Shown: piece after piece, positions 27,610-37,952 of the stretch
Layout: each line of letters begins with the position of its first letter
Position numbering within the stretch: the stretch's first letter is position 1
DNA from: Microbacterium sp. BK668
GTDB taxonomy: Bacteria > Actinomycetota > Actinomycetes > Actinomycetales > Microbacteriaceae
DNA length: 64,000 nucleotides
NCBI RefSeq assembly: GCF_004362195.1
Contig: NZ_SNWG01000001.1
Location: 1,860,001-1,924,000 of the forward strand
Reading direction: 5' to 3'
Translations under genes and position numbers: made by a program
Notes under the pieces: model-generated
Told to the model about the DNA's origin: nothing
Database searches by the model: none
The model's input: the letters and a program-made list of their open reading frames with translations, nothing else

Positions 27610-27813
27610 ATGACCCAGGGCACTGTCAAGTGGTTCAACGCCGAGAAGGGTTTCGGCTTCATCACCGTGGCGGACGGCCAGGACGTCTTCGTGCACTACT
27701 CGAACATCGACATGACCGGATTCCGCGTCCTCGAAGAGGGCCAGACGGTCGAGTTCACGGTGGGCTCGGGTCAGAAGGGGCCGCAGGCGGAGTCCGTGCG
27801 CATCGTCGCATGA
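27610..27813 (+). CDS. cspA: Cold-shock protein (CspA family)
   Basis: A 67-residue single cold-shock OB-fold domain that binds single-stranded RNA/DNA. RNP1 (KGFGFIT) and RNP2 (VFVHYSNI) are intact. ATG at 27610 with AGGAG upstream. A 147-bp leader separates it from the previous gene, with TTGCCC and CATACGAT as a plausible promoter near 27535-27575; long leaders are typical for cold-shock genes. A hairpin follows at 27860-27892. Confidence 0.95.
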   Translation: MTQGTVKWFNAEKGFGFITVADGQDVFVHYSNIDMTGFRVLEEGQTVEFTVGSGQKGPQAESVRIVA

Positions 27814-27859
27814 GGTGACGGATGCCGCGGCATCCGTCCCGCGAAGCGGCGTGGTGAGA

Positions 27860-27892
27860 GACACCCCGGTGGCGTTCCGGCCCCGGGGTGTC
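27860..27892 (+). terminator. Hairpin after the cold-shock gene
   Basis: A 10-bp perfect stem GACACCCCGG / CCGGGGTGTC with a 13-base loop, 47 bp after the stop codon. No T-run. Confidence 0.65.
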
Positions 27893-27920
27893 GTCATGTG
27901 TCGGAAGGGCTTCCGCGCGG

Positions 27921-27980
27921 CTTGCACTCGATAGGGGCGAGTGCCAGAATGGCTTAGCACTCCGTATCTGCGAGTGCTAA
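27921..27980 (+). promoter_or_regulatory. Two CIRCE (HrcA) operators upstream of groEL
   Basis: A perfect CIRCE site at 27954-27980 (TTAGCACTC, 9-bp spacer, GAGTGCTAA) and an imperfect one at 27921-27947 (CTTGCACTC, 9 bp, GAGTGCCAG). HrcA bound here represses groEL until heat shock. The sites are 6 bp apart, as in other actinobacterial chaperonin promoters. Confidence 0.93.
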
Positions 27981-29636
<1,656 letters not shown>

Positions 29637-29651
29637 GTCGAGCTGAACCGC

Positions 29652-29685
29652 AAGAAGGCCCCCTCCTCCGGGAGGGGGCCTTCTT
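29652..29685 (+). terminator. Intrinsic terminator of groEL
   Basis: A 15-bp perfect stem (AAGAAGGCCCCCTCC with its complement) and a 4-base loop, starting 15 bp after the groEL stop. Confidence 0.92.
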
Positions 29686-29720
29686 CGCGCGTCGGGACCA
29701 TCTGCTTCCCGAGCAGGAAT

Positions 29721-29784
29721 GCGGAGATGTGCAGGATCGCGGATCGTGCCGGCCCTCGGCATCCGCGATCCTGCACTTCTCCGC
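29721..29784. repeat. Long near-perfect inverted repeat (mobile-hairpin type)
   Basis: Two 24-bp arms (29721-29744 and 29761-29784) match at all but one position, around a 16-bp centre. It is not needed as a terminator, because groEL already has one. Design and part of the arm sequence (GGAGAT..GCAG) resemble the inverted repeat inside dnaE2 at 50791-50858, suggesting a dispersed family. Confidence 0.8.
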
Positions 29785-29834
29785 ACCCCGGTGCGCCCGG
29801 GGGTGGGCCGCACCCCGGTTCGCCCGGGGGTGGG
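29781..29834. repeat. 27-bp tandem duplication
   Basis: Two adjacent 27-bp units (29781-29807 and 29808-29834) differ at a single base. They abut the inverted repeat and the 54-bp-family copy, so this 276-bp space after groEL is a repeat hotspot. Confidence 0.85.
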
Positions 29835-29836
29835 CC

Positions 29837-29871
29837 GTCTCGGCCGCTGCGCTCCCTCGCTTCACGACCGG
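29837..29871 (-). repeat. Single partial copy of the 54-bp repeat family
   Basis: On the minus strand this reads as the start of the family unit (CCGGTCGTGAAGCGAGGGAG, then CGCAGCGGCCGAGAC). The same unit is arrayed between imuB and dnaE2. Confidence 0.75.
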
Positions 29872-29911
29872 TGCCGCCGGTCGTCCTGAGCGCATCGGGA
29901 CGAGCCGCGGC

Positions 29912-30199
29912 TCAGCGGAACAGCGCGATCGAGGCCTGCTCGGCCTCGGCGTACTGCCGGCCGGCGACCGCCAGCGCCTGGTTGATGGCGCCGAGACTCT
30001 CTTCCACTTGGCGCTGCGTGGCCCGCCACTGGTCGACGGCGCCCTGGAAGGCGACGGCGGCCGCGCCCGACCACGCGGACTGCAGCTGGGTCAGCTGGCT
30101 GAGCATGGAGTGGGTCTCGGCTTCGAGGCGATCGATCGTGCCGCGGATCGAGCCCGTGGCGGAGAGGACGGCGTCGCTGTCGACGGAGAAGACGGCCAT
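29912..30199 (-). CDS. WXG100 family type VII secretion substrate-like protein
   Basis: A 95-residue helical-hairpin protein of the ESAT-6/CFP-10 group. The central turn is AWSGAAA and the two flanking helices have the expected heptad pattern. Such proteins are exported as dimers by ESX/type VII machines, but no EccC, EccB or mycosin genes are in this window, so it is an orphan here. An ATG with a nearby AGGAG starts it. It is downstream of a repeat-rich region and upstream of nothing on its own strand. Confidence 0.88.
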   Translation of the reverse strand: MAVFSVDSDAVLSATGSIRGTIDRLEAETHSMLSQLTQLQSAWSGAAAVAFQGAVDQWRATQRQVEESLGAINQALAVAGRQYAEAEQASIALFR

Positions 30200-30323
30200 G
30201 GGGACTCCTTGAGAGGTCGGTGAGGACGGGTTCAGTCACCGTAGAGGCCGCGGGCGCGGCATCCGTCCTCGTCCGCTCCGTCGGGGGATACAGGCGTCGC
30301 GCCGCGGCGTTGGGGAGGAGCGG

Positions 30324-32102
30324 TCAGCGCTCGTCGCGCGGACGGGCGATGGGCTGGGTCATGAGGGTGAGGTGCTCCTCGGCGGCCCGCTCGCGCGCGA
30401 GCGGGAGGGCGACGCGGAAGGTAGCCCCGCCACCGGGCGTGTCGACGACGTCGACGGTGCCGTGCAGCGCATCCACGATCGACGCCACGATCGACAGCCC
30501 CAGACCCGTGCCGCCCGTCTCGCGTGCGCGGGACGTATCGGCGCGCCAGAAGCGCTGGAAGATCTTGTCCTTGATCTGGTCGGGGACGCCCTCGCCGTGG
30601 TCGATGACCTCGATCCAGCCGGCCCCGAGCAGCGGATCGACGCCCACGCGCAGCTCGATGGGCGAGTCCTCGCCCGTGAAGCGGCGCGCGTTGCCGAGGA
30701 GGTTCGCCACCACCTGGCGGATGCGGTTCTCGTCGCCCAGCACGATCGGCTCCGGGAGCGGCTCGGAGGGCTCCCCGGCGTCGACCGGCGCGACGGGGGG
30801 CATCTCGCCGGAGACGGGGGCTTCGGACGCCGGCACGGGTCGGGGGCGCCGACGCAGGAGCGACAGCGTCGCGCCGCCGGCCCGGGCGATGGCGGAGGGG
30901 CTGGTCGTGCCGCGTCGTCCCTTGGGCGGGGGAGGCGGCGGCTCTTCGAGCACCTCGATCTCGGGCTCGGGCTCGGGCTCCGGTTCGACGAGGGTCGTGT
31001 CGATCACGGTGACGCGGCGCTGCGGTGAGGCGGCGCGCACGTCCATCGCGGCATCCCGCGCCACCGGGCGGAGGTCGACGGGGGCGATCACGACGTCCCG
31101 GCGTTCGTCGAGGCGGGCCAGCGCAAGCAGGTCCTCGACGAGCAGGCCCATCCGCTTGGCCTCGCTCTCGATGCGGTCCATGGCCTGAGCGACGTCGTCG
31201 TCGCCTTCGATCGCACCCATGCGATAGAGCTCGGCGTACCCGCGCACCGTCACGAGGGGCGTCCGCAGCTCGTGGCTCGCGTCGCCGATGAAGCGGCGCA
31301 TCTGCCGGACCGTCGCATCGCGCTGCGAGATGGCGGCGTCGACCCGGCCGAGCATCGCGTTGATCGCGGTCTTGAGGCGCCCGACCTCCGTCGTCGTCGG
31401 CTCGATGTCGGTCATGCGCTGGCTGAAGTCGCCGGCGGCGATCGACATGGCGGTCGACTCCACCTGACCGAGGCTGCGGAACGTCAGCGTGACGAGCCAG
31501 CGCGTCAGGAGCGCGCCCGCGACGATCGTGATGAGGGCGAGGACGCCGTAGATGCCGATGTAGGTCGTGACGACGCGGTTGATGGCAGCCATGGGCATGG
31601 CCACCACCTGCGTGTAGAGCGTGCTCGACCCGGGTGGCTGGTAGACGTCCATGACGGCCTTGAACGACCGCGTGCCGTCCAGGCTCGTCAGCCAGAACGC
31701 CTCCGTTCCGCGGATCCGGGCCTCCTCGAGGGTGACGGTGTCGGGGAAGTCCGGGTCGAGCTCATCCGGATCGCCGCCCGCCGTGATCACGAGGTTGTCC
31801 TCCTCGCTGCCCTCGTAGATCGCGACGTAGTAGTCGGTCGAGGCATCCTTCTTCGTCGTGAACTCCGGGATGCCGTCGACGATCGTCACCTCGATGAGGG
31901 CGTTGACCGCGACATCCGTCGACGTCAGCTGCTGCAGCTGCTCGTCGAGGTTGACGATGAGGGCGTTGCGGAGGAACGCGAGCGTGCCGATGCCGGCGGC
32001 CGCGAGCCCGATCACGAGGAGCGCGACCGTGACACCGGTGACCTTGGCGCGCAGGCTGATGCCGCGCCACCAGCCGGTGACCGCGTCGGATTTGCTCGTC
32101 AG
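30324..32102 (-). CDS. Sensor histidine kinase (HAMP, HisKA, HATPase)
   Basis: A membrane sensor kinase paired with the response regulator just upstream. It has two membrane helices flanking a 130-residue extracytoplasmic sensor, HAMP, then HisKA with the phosphorylated His in FIGDASHELRTPL, and HATPase_c with NLLGNARRF, WIEVIDHGEGVP and GTGLGLSIVASIV. About 100 residues of Pro/Glu-rich linker separate HisKA from HATPase, which is unusual. The first ATG/GTG in frame (GTG 32015) would cut the first membrane helix. A CTG at 32102, behind GGAAGGGGG, gives a full N-terminus (LTSKSDAVTGWWRGISLRAK), so I use it as a tentative non-canonical start. Confidence 0.85.
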   Translation of the reverse strand: MTSKSDAVTGWWRGISLRAKVTGVTVALLVIGLAAAGIGTLAFLRNALIVNLDEQLQQLTSTDVAVNALIEVTIVDGIPEFTTKKDASTDYYVAIYEGSEEDNLVITAGGDPDELDPDFPDTVTLEEARIRGTEAFWLTSLDGTRSFKAVMDVYQPPGSSTLYTQVVAMPMAAINRVVTTYIGIYGVLALITIVAGALLTRWLVTLTFRSLGQVESTAMSIAAGDFSQRMTDIEPTTTEVGRLKTAINAMLGRVDAAISQRDATVRQMRRFIGDASHELRTPLVTVRGYAELYRMGAIEGDDDVAQAMDRIESEAKRMGLLVEDLLALARLDERRDVVIAPVDLRPVARDAAMDVRAASPQRRVTVIDTTLVEPEPEPEPEIEVLEEPPPPPPKGRRGTTSPSAIARAGGATLSLLRRRPRPVPASEAPVSGEMPPVAPVDAGEPSEPLPEPIVLGDENRIRQVVANLLGNARRFTGEDSPIELRVGVDPLLGAGWIEVIDHGEGVPDQIKDKIFQRFWRADTSRARETGGTGLGLSIVASIVDALHGTVDVVDTPGGGATFRVALPLARERAAEEHLTLMTQPIARPRDER

Positions 32103-32132
32103 GGCCGCCGCCCCCTTCCGCAGGTCGCTGTG

Positions 32133-32825
32133 TCAGGCGGTCTTGCCGGCCTTCAGCATGTAGCCGAAGCCGCGCTTGGTCTGGATGAGCGGCTCGGACG
32201 AGTGCGGGTCGATCTTGCGACGGAGGTATGAGATGTAGCTCTCGACGATCCCCGCGTCGCCGTTGAAGTCGTACTCCCAGACGTGGTCGAGGATCTGAGC
32301 CTTCGACAGCACCCGGTTGGGGTTCAGCATGAGGTAGCGCAGGAGCTTGAACTCCGTGGGGCTGAGGTCGATCGACACGTCGCCGACCACGACGTCGTGC
32401 GTGTCCTGGTCCATCGTGAGCTCGCCCGCGCGGATCACCGACTCCTCGTCGGCCTGCATGGTGCGGCGGAGGATCGCCTGGATGCGCGCGACGATCTCGT
32501 CGAGCGAGAAGGGCTTGGTGACGTAGTCGTCGCCGCCCGCGTTGAGGCCGGTGATCTTGTCCTCGGTCTCGTCCTTGGCCGTCAGGAAGAGGATCGGCGC
32601 CGTGTACCCCGCCCCGCGGAGGCGCTTGGTGACGCTGAACCCGTTCATGTCGGGCAGCATGACGTCGAGGATGATGAGGTCGGGCTCCTCCTCCAAGACG
32701 GCCGAGATCGTCTGGGCTCCGTTGGAGACGGCGCGGACCTGGTATCCCGCGAAGCGGAGGCTCGTGATCAGCAGGTCGCGGATGTTCGGCTCGTCGTCCA
32801 CGACGAGGATGCGCGGTGCGGTCAT
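32133..32825 (-). CDS. OmpR-family response regulator
   Basis: A 230-residue two-domain regulator. The receiver domain has the acidic pair (VVDDEP), the phospho-acceptor Asp (LIILDVMLPDMNG) and the Lys (DDYVTKPF). The C-terminal winged helix (LSPTEFKLLRYLMLNPNRVL, SYISYLRRKID, TKRGFGYML) binds DNA. It is co-transcribed with the kinase gene, 30 bp downstream. The pattern is close to the MprA/TcrX branch, which senses envelope stress, but target genes are not visible. Confidence 0.93.
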   Translation of the reverse strand: MTAPRILVVDDEPNIRDLLITSLRFAGYQVRAVSNGAQTISAVLEEEPDLIILDVMLPDMNGFSVTKRLRGAGYTAPILFLTAKDETEDKITGLNAGGDDYVTKPFSLDEIVARIQAILRRTMQADEESVIRAGELTMDQDTHDVVVGDVSIDLSPTEFKLLRYLMLNPNRVLSKAQILDHVWEYDFNGDAGIVESYISYLRRKIDPHSSEPLIQTKRGFGYMLKAGKTA

Positions 32826-32905
32826 AGGCCCATTATGGTGACGGATGCTGTGGCACGCGGGATATCGCCCGACGCGGCCCCGGATCCGTCGCCTCCGGGT
32901 CTCGC

Positions 32906-33454
32906 TCAGTCGAGGCAGGCACGGACCGCGCGCTCGACGACGGGCCGGATCTCGGCATCCGGGTCCACCGTCACACGATGCAGCACGATGCCGTCCCCGG
33001 CGGCCATCAGCGTGCGGACGGCCTGCTCGGGATGCCGCGCGCCCACCCGGGCGAGGATACCGAGGGTCCACTCGACGTAGGCGCGACGCTGGGCGAGGAG
33101 CGGGGCCAGCAGCTCGGGGTTGCCCGCTCCTTCCAGGAACAGTGCGTAGCGGGCTCTCGTGCGAGGCGCGAGCGGTCCGGTCTGCACCGCGATGACATCG
33201 GCGAGAGCCTCGATGAGCTGCTCCGGTGTCTCGACGGGCGTTGCGTCTCCCGAGGCGAACTCGGCGCGCTCGGTCTCGGCGAGCCAGGCCACGACCCCGG
33301 CGACGAGCGCTTCGCGCGTGCGGAACCAGTTGGAGGTCGACCCCTTCGGCAGTCCTGCTCTTTCATCGACTCGCGCGTGCGTCAAGGCGCGGATGCCCTG
33401 CTCGCCGACGAGCGCGAGCGCGGCGTCCAGAGCCCGATCGCGCGTGGATGCCAT
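32906..33454 (-). CDS. TetR-family repressor
   Basis: A 182-residue TetR regulator with an N-terminal helix-turn-helix (LTHARVDERAGLPKGSTSNWFRTREALV) and a helical ligand-binding domain. It is divergent from the alpha/beta hydrolase gene and almost certainly represses both through the two matching palindromes at 33480-33515. The ligand is unknown, plausibly the hydrolase substrate. Confidence 0.9.
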   Translation of the reverse strand: MASTRDRALDAALALVGEQGIRALTHARVDERAGLPKGSTSNWFRTREALVAGVVAWLAETERAEFASGDATPVETPEQLIEALADVIAVQTGPLAPRTRARYALFLEGAGNPELLAPLLAQRRAYVEWTLGILARVGARHPEQAVRTLMAAGDGIVLHRVTVDPDAEIRPVVERAVRACLD

Positions 33455-33479
33455 GCCACGACCCTAGACGAGCGCTCAG

Positions 33480-33515
33480 ACTACGATCGTAGTGACACGG
33501 CACTACGGAAGTAGT
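33480..33515. promoter_or_regulatory. Tandem TetR operators
   Basis: Two palindromes with identical arms, ACTAC-GATC-GTAGT (33480-33493) and ACTAC-GGAA-GTAGT (33502-33515), are 22 bp apart, roughly two helical turns. They lie between the divergent TetR and hydrolase genes. Confidence 0.8.
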
Positions 33516-33555
33516 AACGTGGAGGGAAGCAACGGTGCTGTCAGGGGAGGGCCCC

Positions 33556-34476
33556 ATGGACGCGGAGAGCGAGCCATCCGTCACGGGAGGACGTCCGGCG
33601 GCGACGTCGCCGCCCGAGGAATGGCCGGACATGCCGGTCGTGCCGGGCTTCACTCACCGCTACGTCGATCTGCCGGGATTGACGGCTCATGTGGCCGAGA
33701 TCGGTGAGGGCGAGCCCGTGGTGATGCTTCACGGGCTTCCCCAGCACTGGTGGCAATGGCGCTCGATCGGCGCGGCGCTCGGCGCGCGCTATCGGGTCAT
33801 CTGCCCGGACCTTCGCGGCTTCGGCTGGACGCGGGCGGAGTCACCGCGGATCGGGCACCTCACGATCATGCAGGATGCCGTCGCGCTGATGGATGCTCTC
33901 GACATCCGTTCTGCGCGATTCGTGGCGCATGACATGGGCGGGCTGCCGGCGTGCCACCTCGCGTACGCTCACCCCGATCGGATGCGAGCGCTGGTCGTGC
34001 TGTCCGTCCCTCCGCCCTTCATGCGCATGAGCCTGGGACTCCTGCCGGCGCTGCGCCACGTGCCGCAGCTGCGCTTCCACCGCCGCGGAAGATCGCTCGC
34101 GTACCTCTTCCGGCCGCCGTACACATCGAGGCCGATGTCGCCCGAGACCGTCGCGACCTATCTCGCTCCGATGGCACGCCCCGAGATCGACGGCGCGATC
34201 AGCCAGCTGTACCGCGGCCTCGTGGGGGGCGAACTCCCGAGGCTCGCGGGTGGCTTCTACCGGACGGAGCGATTGCGAGTTCCCAGCCTGTACCTGTTCG
34301 GGGAGAAGGACGAGCCGCTCACGGAGTCCTTCGCACGCAGGCACAGCGGCGACGTCGCGCGGTATGCGGATCACTTCGAGACGGCCACGGTGCCGGGTGC
34401 CGCGCACTTCATGACCGACGACGAGCCGGATGAGGTCACTCGCCTGATCGCGGACTTCTTCAAGCGGATCGGCTGA
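33556..34476 (+). CDS. Alpha/beta hydrolase, epoxide hydrolase/dehalogenase-like
   Basis: A 306-residue alpha/beta-hydrolase. The oxyanion segment HGLPQHWWQWR and the nucleophile elbow AHDMGG, with Asp in place of Ser, point to epoxide hydrolases or haloalkane dehalogenases. The catalytic His is in GAAHFMTDDEPDEV. A ring-opening hydrolysis through an alkyl-enzyme ester is inferred. The ATG at 33556 follows GGGGAGGG, and I prefer it to the upstream GTG at 33535. Control is by the divergent TetR. Confidence 0.88.
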   Translation: MDAESEPSVTGGRPAATSPPEEWPDMPVVPGFTHRYVDLPGLTAHVAEIGEGEPVVMLHGLPQHWWQWRSIGAALGARYRVICPDLRGFGWTRAESPRIGHLTIMQDAVALMDALDIRSARFVAHDMGGLPACHLAYAHPDRMRALVVLSVPPPFMRMSLGLLPALRHVPQLRFHRRGRSLAYLFRPPYTSRPMSPETVATYLAPMARPEIDGAISQLYRGLVGGELPRLAGGFYRTERLRVPSLYLFGEKDEPLTESFARRHSGDVARYADHFETATVPGAAHFMTDDEPDEVTRLIADFFKRIG

Positions 34477-34479
34477 CGG

Positions 34480-36120
34480 TCAGGCCGCGACCTGGTCGGC
34501 GTCGAGGATCGTGTAGCTGTACCCCTGCTCGGCGAGGAAGCGCTGGCGGTTCTGCGCGAAGTCCTGATCGACGGTGTCGCGCGCGATGAGGGTGTAGAAG
34601 CTCGCCGTGTTGCCCGACTGCTTCGGACGCAGCAGGCGGCCGAGTCGCTGCGCCTCCTCCTGGCGCGATCCGAAAGAGCCCGACACCTGGATGGCGACGG
34701 ATGCCTCGGGCAGGTCGATCGAGAAGTTCGCGACCTTCGACACCACGAGCACGTCGATCGAGCCTTCGCGGAAGGCCTGGTAGAGCTCCTCGCGCTCGTC
34801 GACCGGCGTCGCCCCCGTGATCTTCGGCGCCCCGAGGGCCTCGGCCAGGATGTCGATCTGGTCGAGGTACTGGCCGATCACGAGGATGCGCTCGCCGGCG
34901 TGACGCTCGACGAGGTCGCGCACGACGCCGATCTTGGCCGGCGCCGTCGCGGCCAGGCGATACCGGTCCTCGTCCGCGGCGGCGGCGTACTCGAGGCGGT
35001 CGCCCGCCGGGAGGTCGACGCGCACCTCGTAGCAGACGGCCGGGGAGATGAATCCCTGCGCCTCGATCTCCTTCCACGGCGCGTCGAACCGCTTGGGCCC
35101 GATGAGGCTGAACACGTCGCCCTCGCGGCCGTCTTCGCGCACGAGCGTCGCCGTGAGCCCCAGGCGGCGGCGCGCCTGGAGGTCGGCGGTGAGCTTGAAG
35201 ACGGGGGCGGGGAGCAGATGCACCTCGTCGTACACGATCAGTCCCCAGTCGAGGGCGTCCAGCAGCGCGAGGTGGGCGTACTGGCCGCCGCGCTTGGCCG
35301 TGAGGATCTGGTAGGTCGCGATCGTGACGGGCTTGATCTCCTTGACCTGGCCCGAGTACTCGCCGATCTCCTCGGGCGTGAGCGACGTGCGCTTGAGCAG
35401 CTCGTCGCGCCACTGCCGGGCGCTCACGGTGTTCGTCACGAGGATGAGCGTGGTGGTCTTGGTGTCGGCCATCGCGCCGGCGCCGACGAGCGTCTTGCCG
35501 GCGCCGCACGGCAGCACCACGACGCCCGAGCCGCCGTCGGTGAACTTGTCGACCGCCTCGCGCTGGTACGGGCGCAGATTCCAGCCGTTCTCGGCGAGGT
35601 CGATGGGATGCGGCGTACCCGGCGTGTAGCCCGCGCGGTCCTCCGCCGGCCAGCCGATCTTGAGCAGCTCCTGCTTGATGTGGCCCCGAGCCCACGCGTC
35701 GACGAGGAACGAGTCCGGGGAGGGGCGGCCGATGAGGAGCGGAGCGATGCGCTTGTTCTTCGAGACCTCGGCCAGGACCGCGGCATCCGTCGACCGCAGG
35801 ATCAGCGCGCCCTCGTCGTTCCGCTCGATGACCAGGCGCCCGTAGCGATTCACGGTCTCGCGGATGTCGATCGACACCGACGGCGGCACGGGGAAGCGCG
35901 TCCAGCGGTCGAGCGTGCCGAGCATGTCGTCGGCGTCGTGGCCCGCGGCACGGGCGTTCCACAGCCCGAGCCGCGTGATCCGGTACGTGTGGATGTGCTC
36001 GGGGGCGCGCTCGAGTTCGGCGAAGATCGCGAGCTCGTGGCGCGCGCTCTCCGCGTCGGGATGCGCGACCTCGAGCAGCACGGTTCGGTCGCTCTGCACG
36101 ATGAGGGGGCCGTCAGCCAT
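34480..36120 (-). CDS. XPB/Rad25-type DNA helicase
   Basis: A 546-residue superfamily 2 helicase related to archaeal and eukaryotic XPB (ERCC3). It has an N-terminal damage-recognition-like domain (about 1-170), Walker A LPCGAGKTLVG, DEVH motif (IVYDEVHLLPA), motif III GLTATLVRED with the RED motif, and the C-terminal SF2 domain ending in QRLGRLLRPK. Mycobacterial relatives are 3'-5' helicases of uncertain role in repair. The partner gene upstream on the same strand is a helicase-associated protein, as next to Rv0861c in Mycobacterium. Confidence 0.92.
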   Translation of the reverse strand: MADGPLIVQSDRTVLLEVAHPDAESARHELAIFAELERAPEHIHTYRITRLGLWNARAAGHDADDMLGTLDRWTRFPVPPSVSIDIRETVNRYGRLVIERNDEGALILRSTDAAVLAEVSKNKRIAPLLIGRPSPDSFLVDAWARGHIKQELLKIGWPAEDRAGYTPGTPHPIDLAENGWNLRPYQREAVDKFTDGGSGVVVLPCGAGKTLVGAGAMADTKTTTLILVTNTVSARQWRDELLKRTSLTPEEIGEYSGQVKEIKPVTIATYQILTAKRGGQYAHLALLDALDWGLIVYDEVHLLPAPVFKLTADLQARRRLGLTATLVREDGREGDVFSLIGPKRFDAPWKEIEAQGFISPAVCYEVRVDLPAGDRLEYAAAADEDRYRLAATAPAKIGVVRDLVERHAGERILVIGQYLDQIDILAEALGAPKITGATPVDEREELYQAFREGSIDVLVVSKVANFSIDLPEASVAIQVSGSFGSRQEEAQRLGRLLRPKQSGNTASFYTLIARDTVDQDFAQNRQRFLAEQGYSYTILDADQVAA

Positions 36121-36232
36121 AACGTTCGATTCTACCGGCGACCCGCCCGACCCGGACGCCGGCCCCCCCGATCGGCGTGCGGGCGCCGGGCTCGCGCCGC
36201 TCGCACGCCACACCGCCCTGGCCGCACGCGCG

Positions 36233-37942
36233 TCAGGCCGGCTTGACGCTCACGATGCTCGAGACGGGGAGCGTGCGCTCGATGTCGGCGCCCCGGTCCC
36301 GGCCGCGGAGACGTCCGCCGCCGAGGCCCGTCGCCTCGAGGGTGAAGGTGCGCTCCGACCCGTCCGGGAGGTGCACCGCGACGTGGATGACCGAGCGCGC
36401 GCGGACGGCCTGCTCGAGTTCGCGTCCGAGCCAGGCGGCGTCGGCGTCGGTCTCGTGAGTATCGCGCAGCCGGGACAGGAGTGCCGCGAAGGGCCTGGCG
36501 TCGGTCTCCGCGACCGCGGCTCCAGCCCGCCGGCGACGGCTGACCGACTCCGGATCGCCCGCCGGACCCATCGCCACCACCGGGTACCGGGCATCGGCGA
36601 GCGACCAGTACACGACGTCGCGGGAAACGCGCGTGACGAGGGCCGCCCCGTCCTGCACCAAGCCCAGCGGGCGCAGCGCCTGGTCGACCGCGATCGAGCC
36701 GAGCACGCTCGGGTCGGCGCTCTCGACGACGGTGTTCCCATGCTCCCCGACGCGCACGCGCACAAGGCCGTGACGCGACGCCGTGCTGGCGAGGAGGTAC
36801 TCCAGCGGCTGAGGGATGCCGGTCAGCGACAGCCGCGCGAGGAAGTCCCTGATGGACTCGGCCGTCTCGCCCTCGGTCATGCCGGCGCCGAGGGAGTCGC
36901 TCGTGAAGCGGTAGGTCGAGGCCTGCGCGCGCGACTCGCGCACGGCGATCCGGCGCAGCCGCAGGTCGAGAGCCGGGGCGAGAGGACCCGGCGCGATGGC
37001 CGAGAGGTCGGCCTGGAGGTACACGCGGTCGATCTCGGCCGGAAGCAGGGCGGCGAGGGACGCGGCATCCGGAGCTGCGCCCGCGCGAAGCGGCGCCGCC
37101 CAGCGCGGCTCTGCGCCGTCGGGGGTCACGAGACCCCACCGCACGGCGATGCGCTCCAGCCGGACGGCCTCGGCGTCCCACTCGGGGTCGAGGGGGTAGG
37201 CGGTCGCCCACTCGGCCGGCGCGAGGTATCCGCCCGCCGCCGTGCGCAGTCCGGGCCGCAGAGCCGCGCGGAAGCCCTCGACCACTCGCGACCAGCGCAC
37301 GGTCGTCGGCGCCTCGAGCCACTCGTCGGCGGCCTCGCTCGCGACCCACTCGCGGTCGGGGGACTCCAGGAGCCCCGCCGCGTCCGCCGCCTGAACGAGG
37401 TCGTCCAGGTCTTCCGGGGTGGCGACGGCGCCGGCCTCGACGAGCCGCTTGCGGTCGACGGCGCTGACCGTGCCCGTCCCGGTCCGGGACAGCGGCGTGT
37501 GCTGCGTCGCGATGAGGAGGTCGGCCAGTGCGCCCGTCGTCGCGAGCACGCGTTCGGCGGCCGCCGCGGCGGCAGGGTCGTCCGCAGGCGGAGGAGCCGA
37601 GGCATCCGCCCTCGCCTCGAAGGCGGCGGGAGCGGTCGCCTTCGCCACCGCGACCCGTTCGGCGACCGCCGCGTACGGGGCGCCGTTCTCATCGACGAGG
37701 GCCATTCGCGAGAGCTCGGGCCGATCCGCCCCGGAACCGCTCGCGAGCGCGGCGAGAGCGGATCGCGGCAGCCGGGTGAGAGCGCGGTCGACGGATGCCG
37801 CGTCGAGGAGCCCCGCCGCGGCATCGAAGAAGTCGTGCCACGACGTCGAGGCGGAGACCGAGCGCAGGGCGAACGTCTCGGTCAGCTCCGCGTCGGCGCG
37901 GGCGGACAGCCACGTCGCGAGCGCGCGCTCGTCGGTGGTCAT
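36233..37942 (-). CDS. Helicase-associated domain protein, XPB partner
   Basis: A 569-residue protein of the helicase C-terminal-domain-3 type that accompanies XPB-like helicases in actinobacteria (position equivalent to Rv0862c). No ATPase motifs are visible. The Ala-rich N-terminal 240 residues are helical. A stretch from about 290 (DRVYLQADLSAIAPGPL) is the recognisable domain, and a C-terminal WYL-like beta part follows (SVIHVAVHLPDGSERTFTLEA). It probably regulates or recruits the helicase. It is shorter than the mycobacterial form. Confidence 0.82.
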   Translation of the reverse strand: MTTDERALATWLSARADAELTETFALRSVSASTSWHDFFDAAAGLLDAASVDRALTRLPRSALAALASGSGADRPELSRMALVDENGAPYAAVAERVAVAKATAPAAFEARADASAPPPADDPAAAAAAERVLATTGALADLLIATQHTPLSRTGTGTVSAVDRKRLVEAGAVATPEDLDDLVQAADAAGLLESPDREWVASEAADEWLEAPTTVRWSRVVEGFRAALRPGLRTAAGGYLAPAEWATAYPLDPEWDAEAVRLERIAVRWGLVTPDGAEPRWAAPLRAGAAPDAASLAALLPAEIDRVYLQADLSAIAPGPLAPALDLRLRRIAVRESRAQASTYRFTSDSLGAGMTEGETAESIRDFLARLSLTGIPQPLEYLLASTASRHGLVRVRVGEHGNTVVESADPSVLGSIAVDQALRPLGLVQDGAALVTRVSRDVVYWSLADARYPVVAMGPAGDPESVSRRRRAGAAVAETDARPFAALLSRLRDTHETDADAAWLGRELEQAVRARSVIHVAVHLPDGSERTFTLEATGLGGGRLRGRDRGADIERTLPVSSIVSVKPA

Positions 37943-37952
37943 CGGACTCGCC

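Noticed and set aside
29721..29784. Second terminator for groEL
   Set aside because: A complete terminator already lies at 29652-29685. Arm length and similarity to the dnaE2 hairpin fit a dispersed repeat better.
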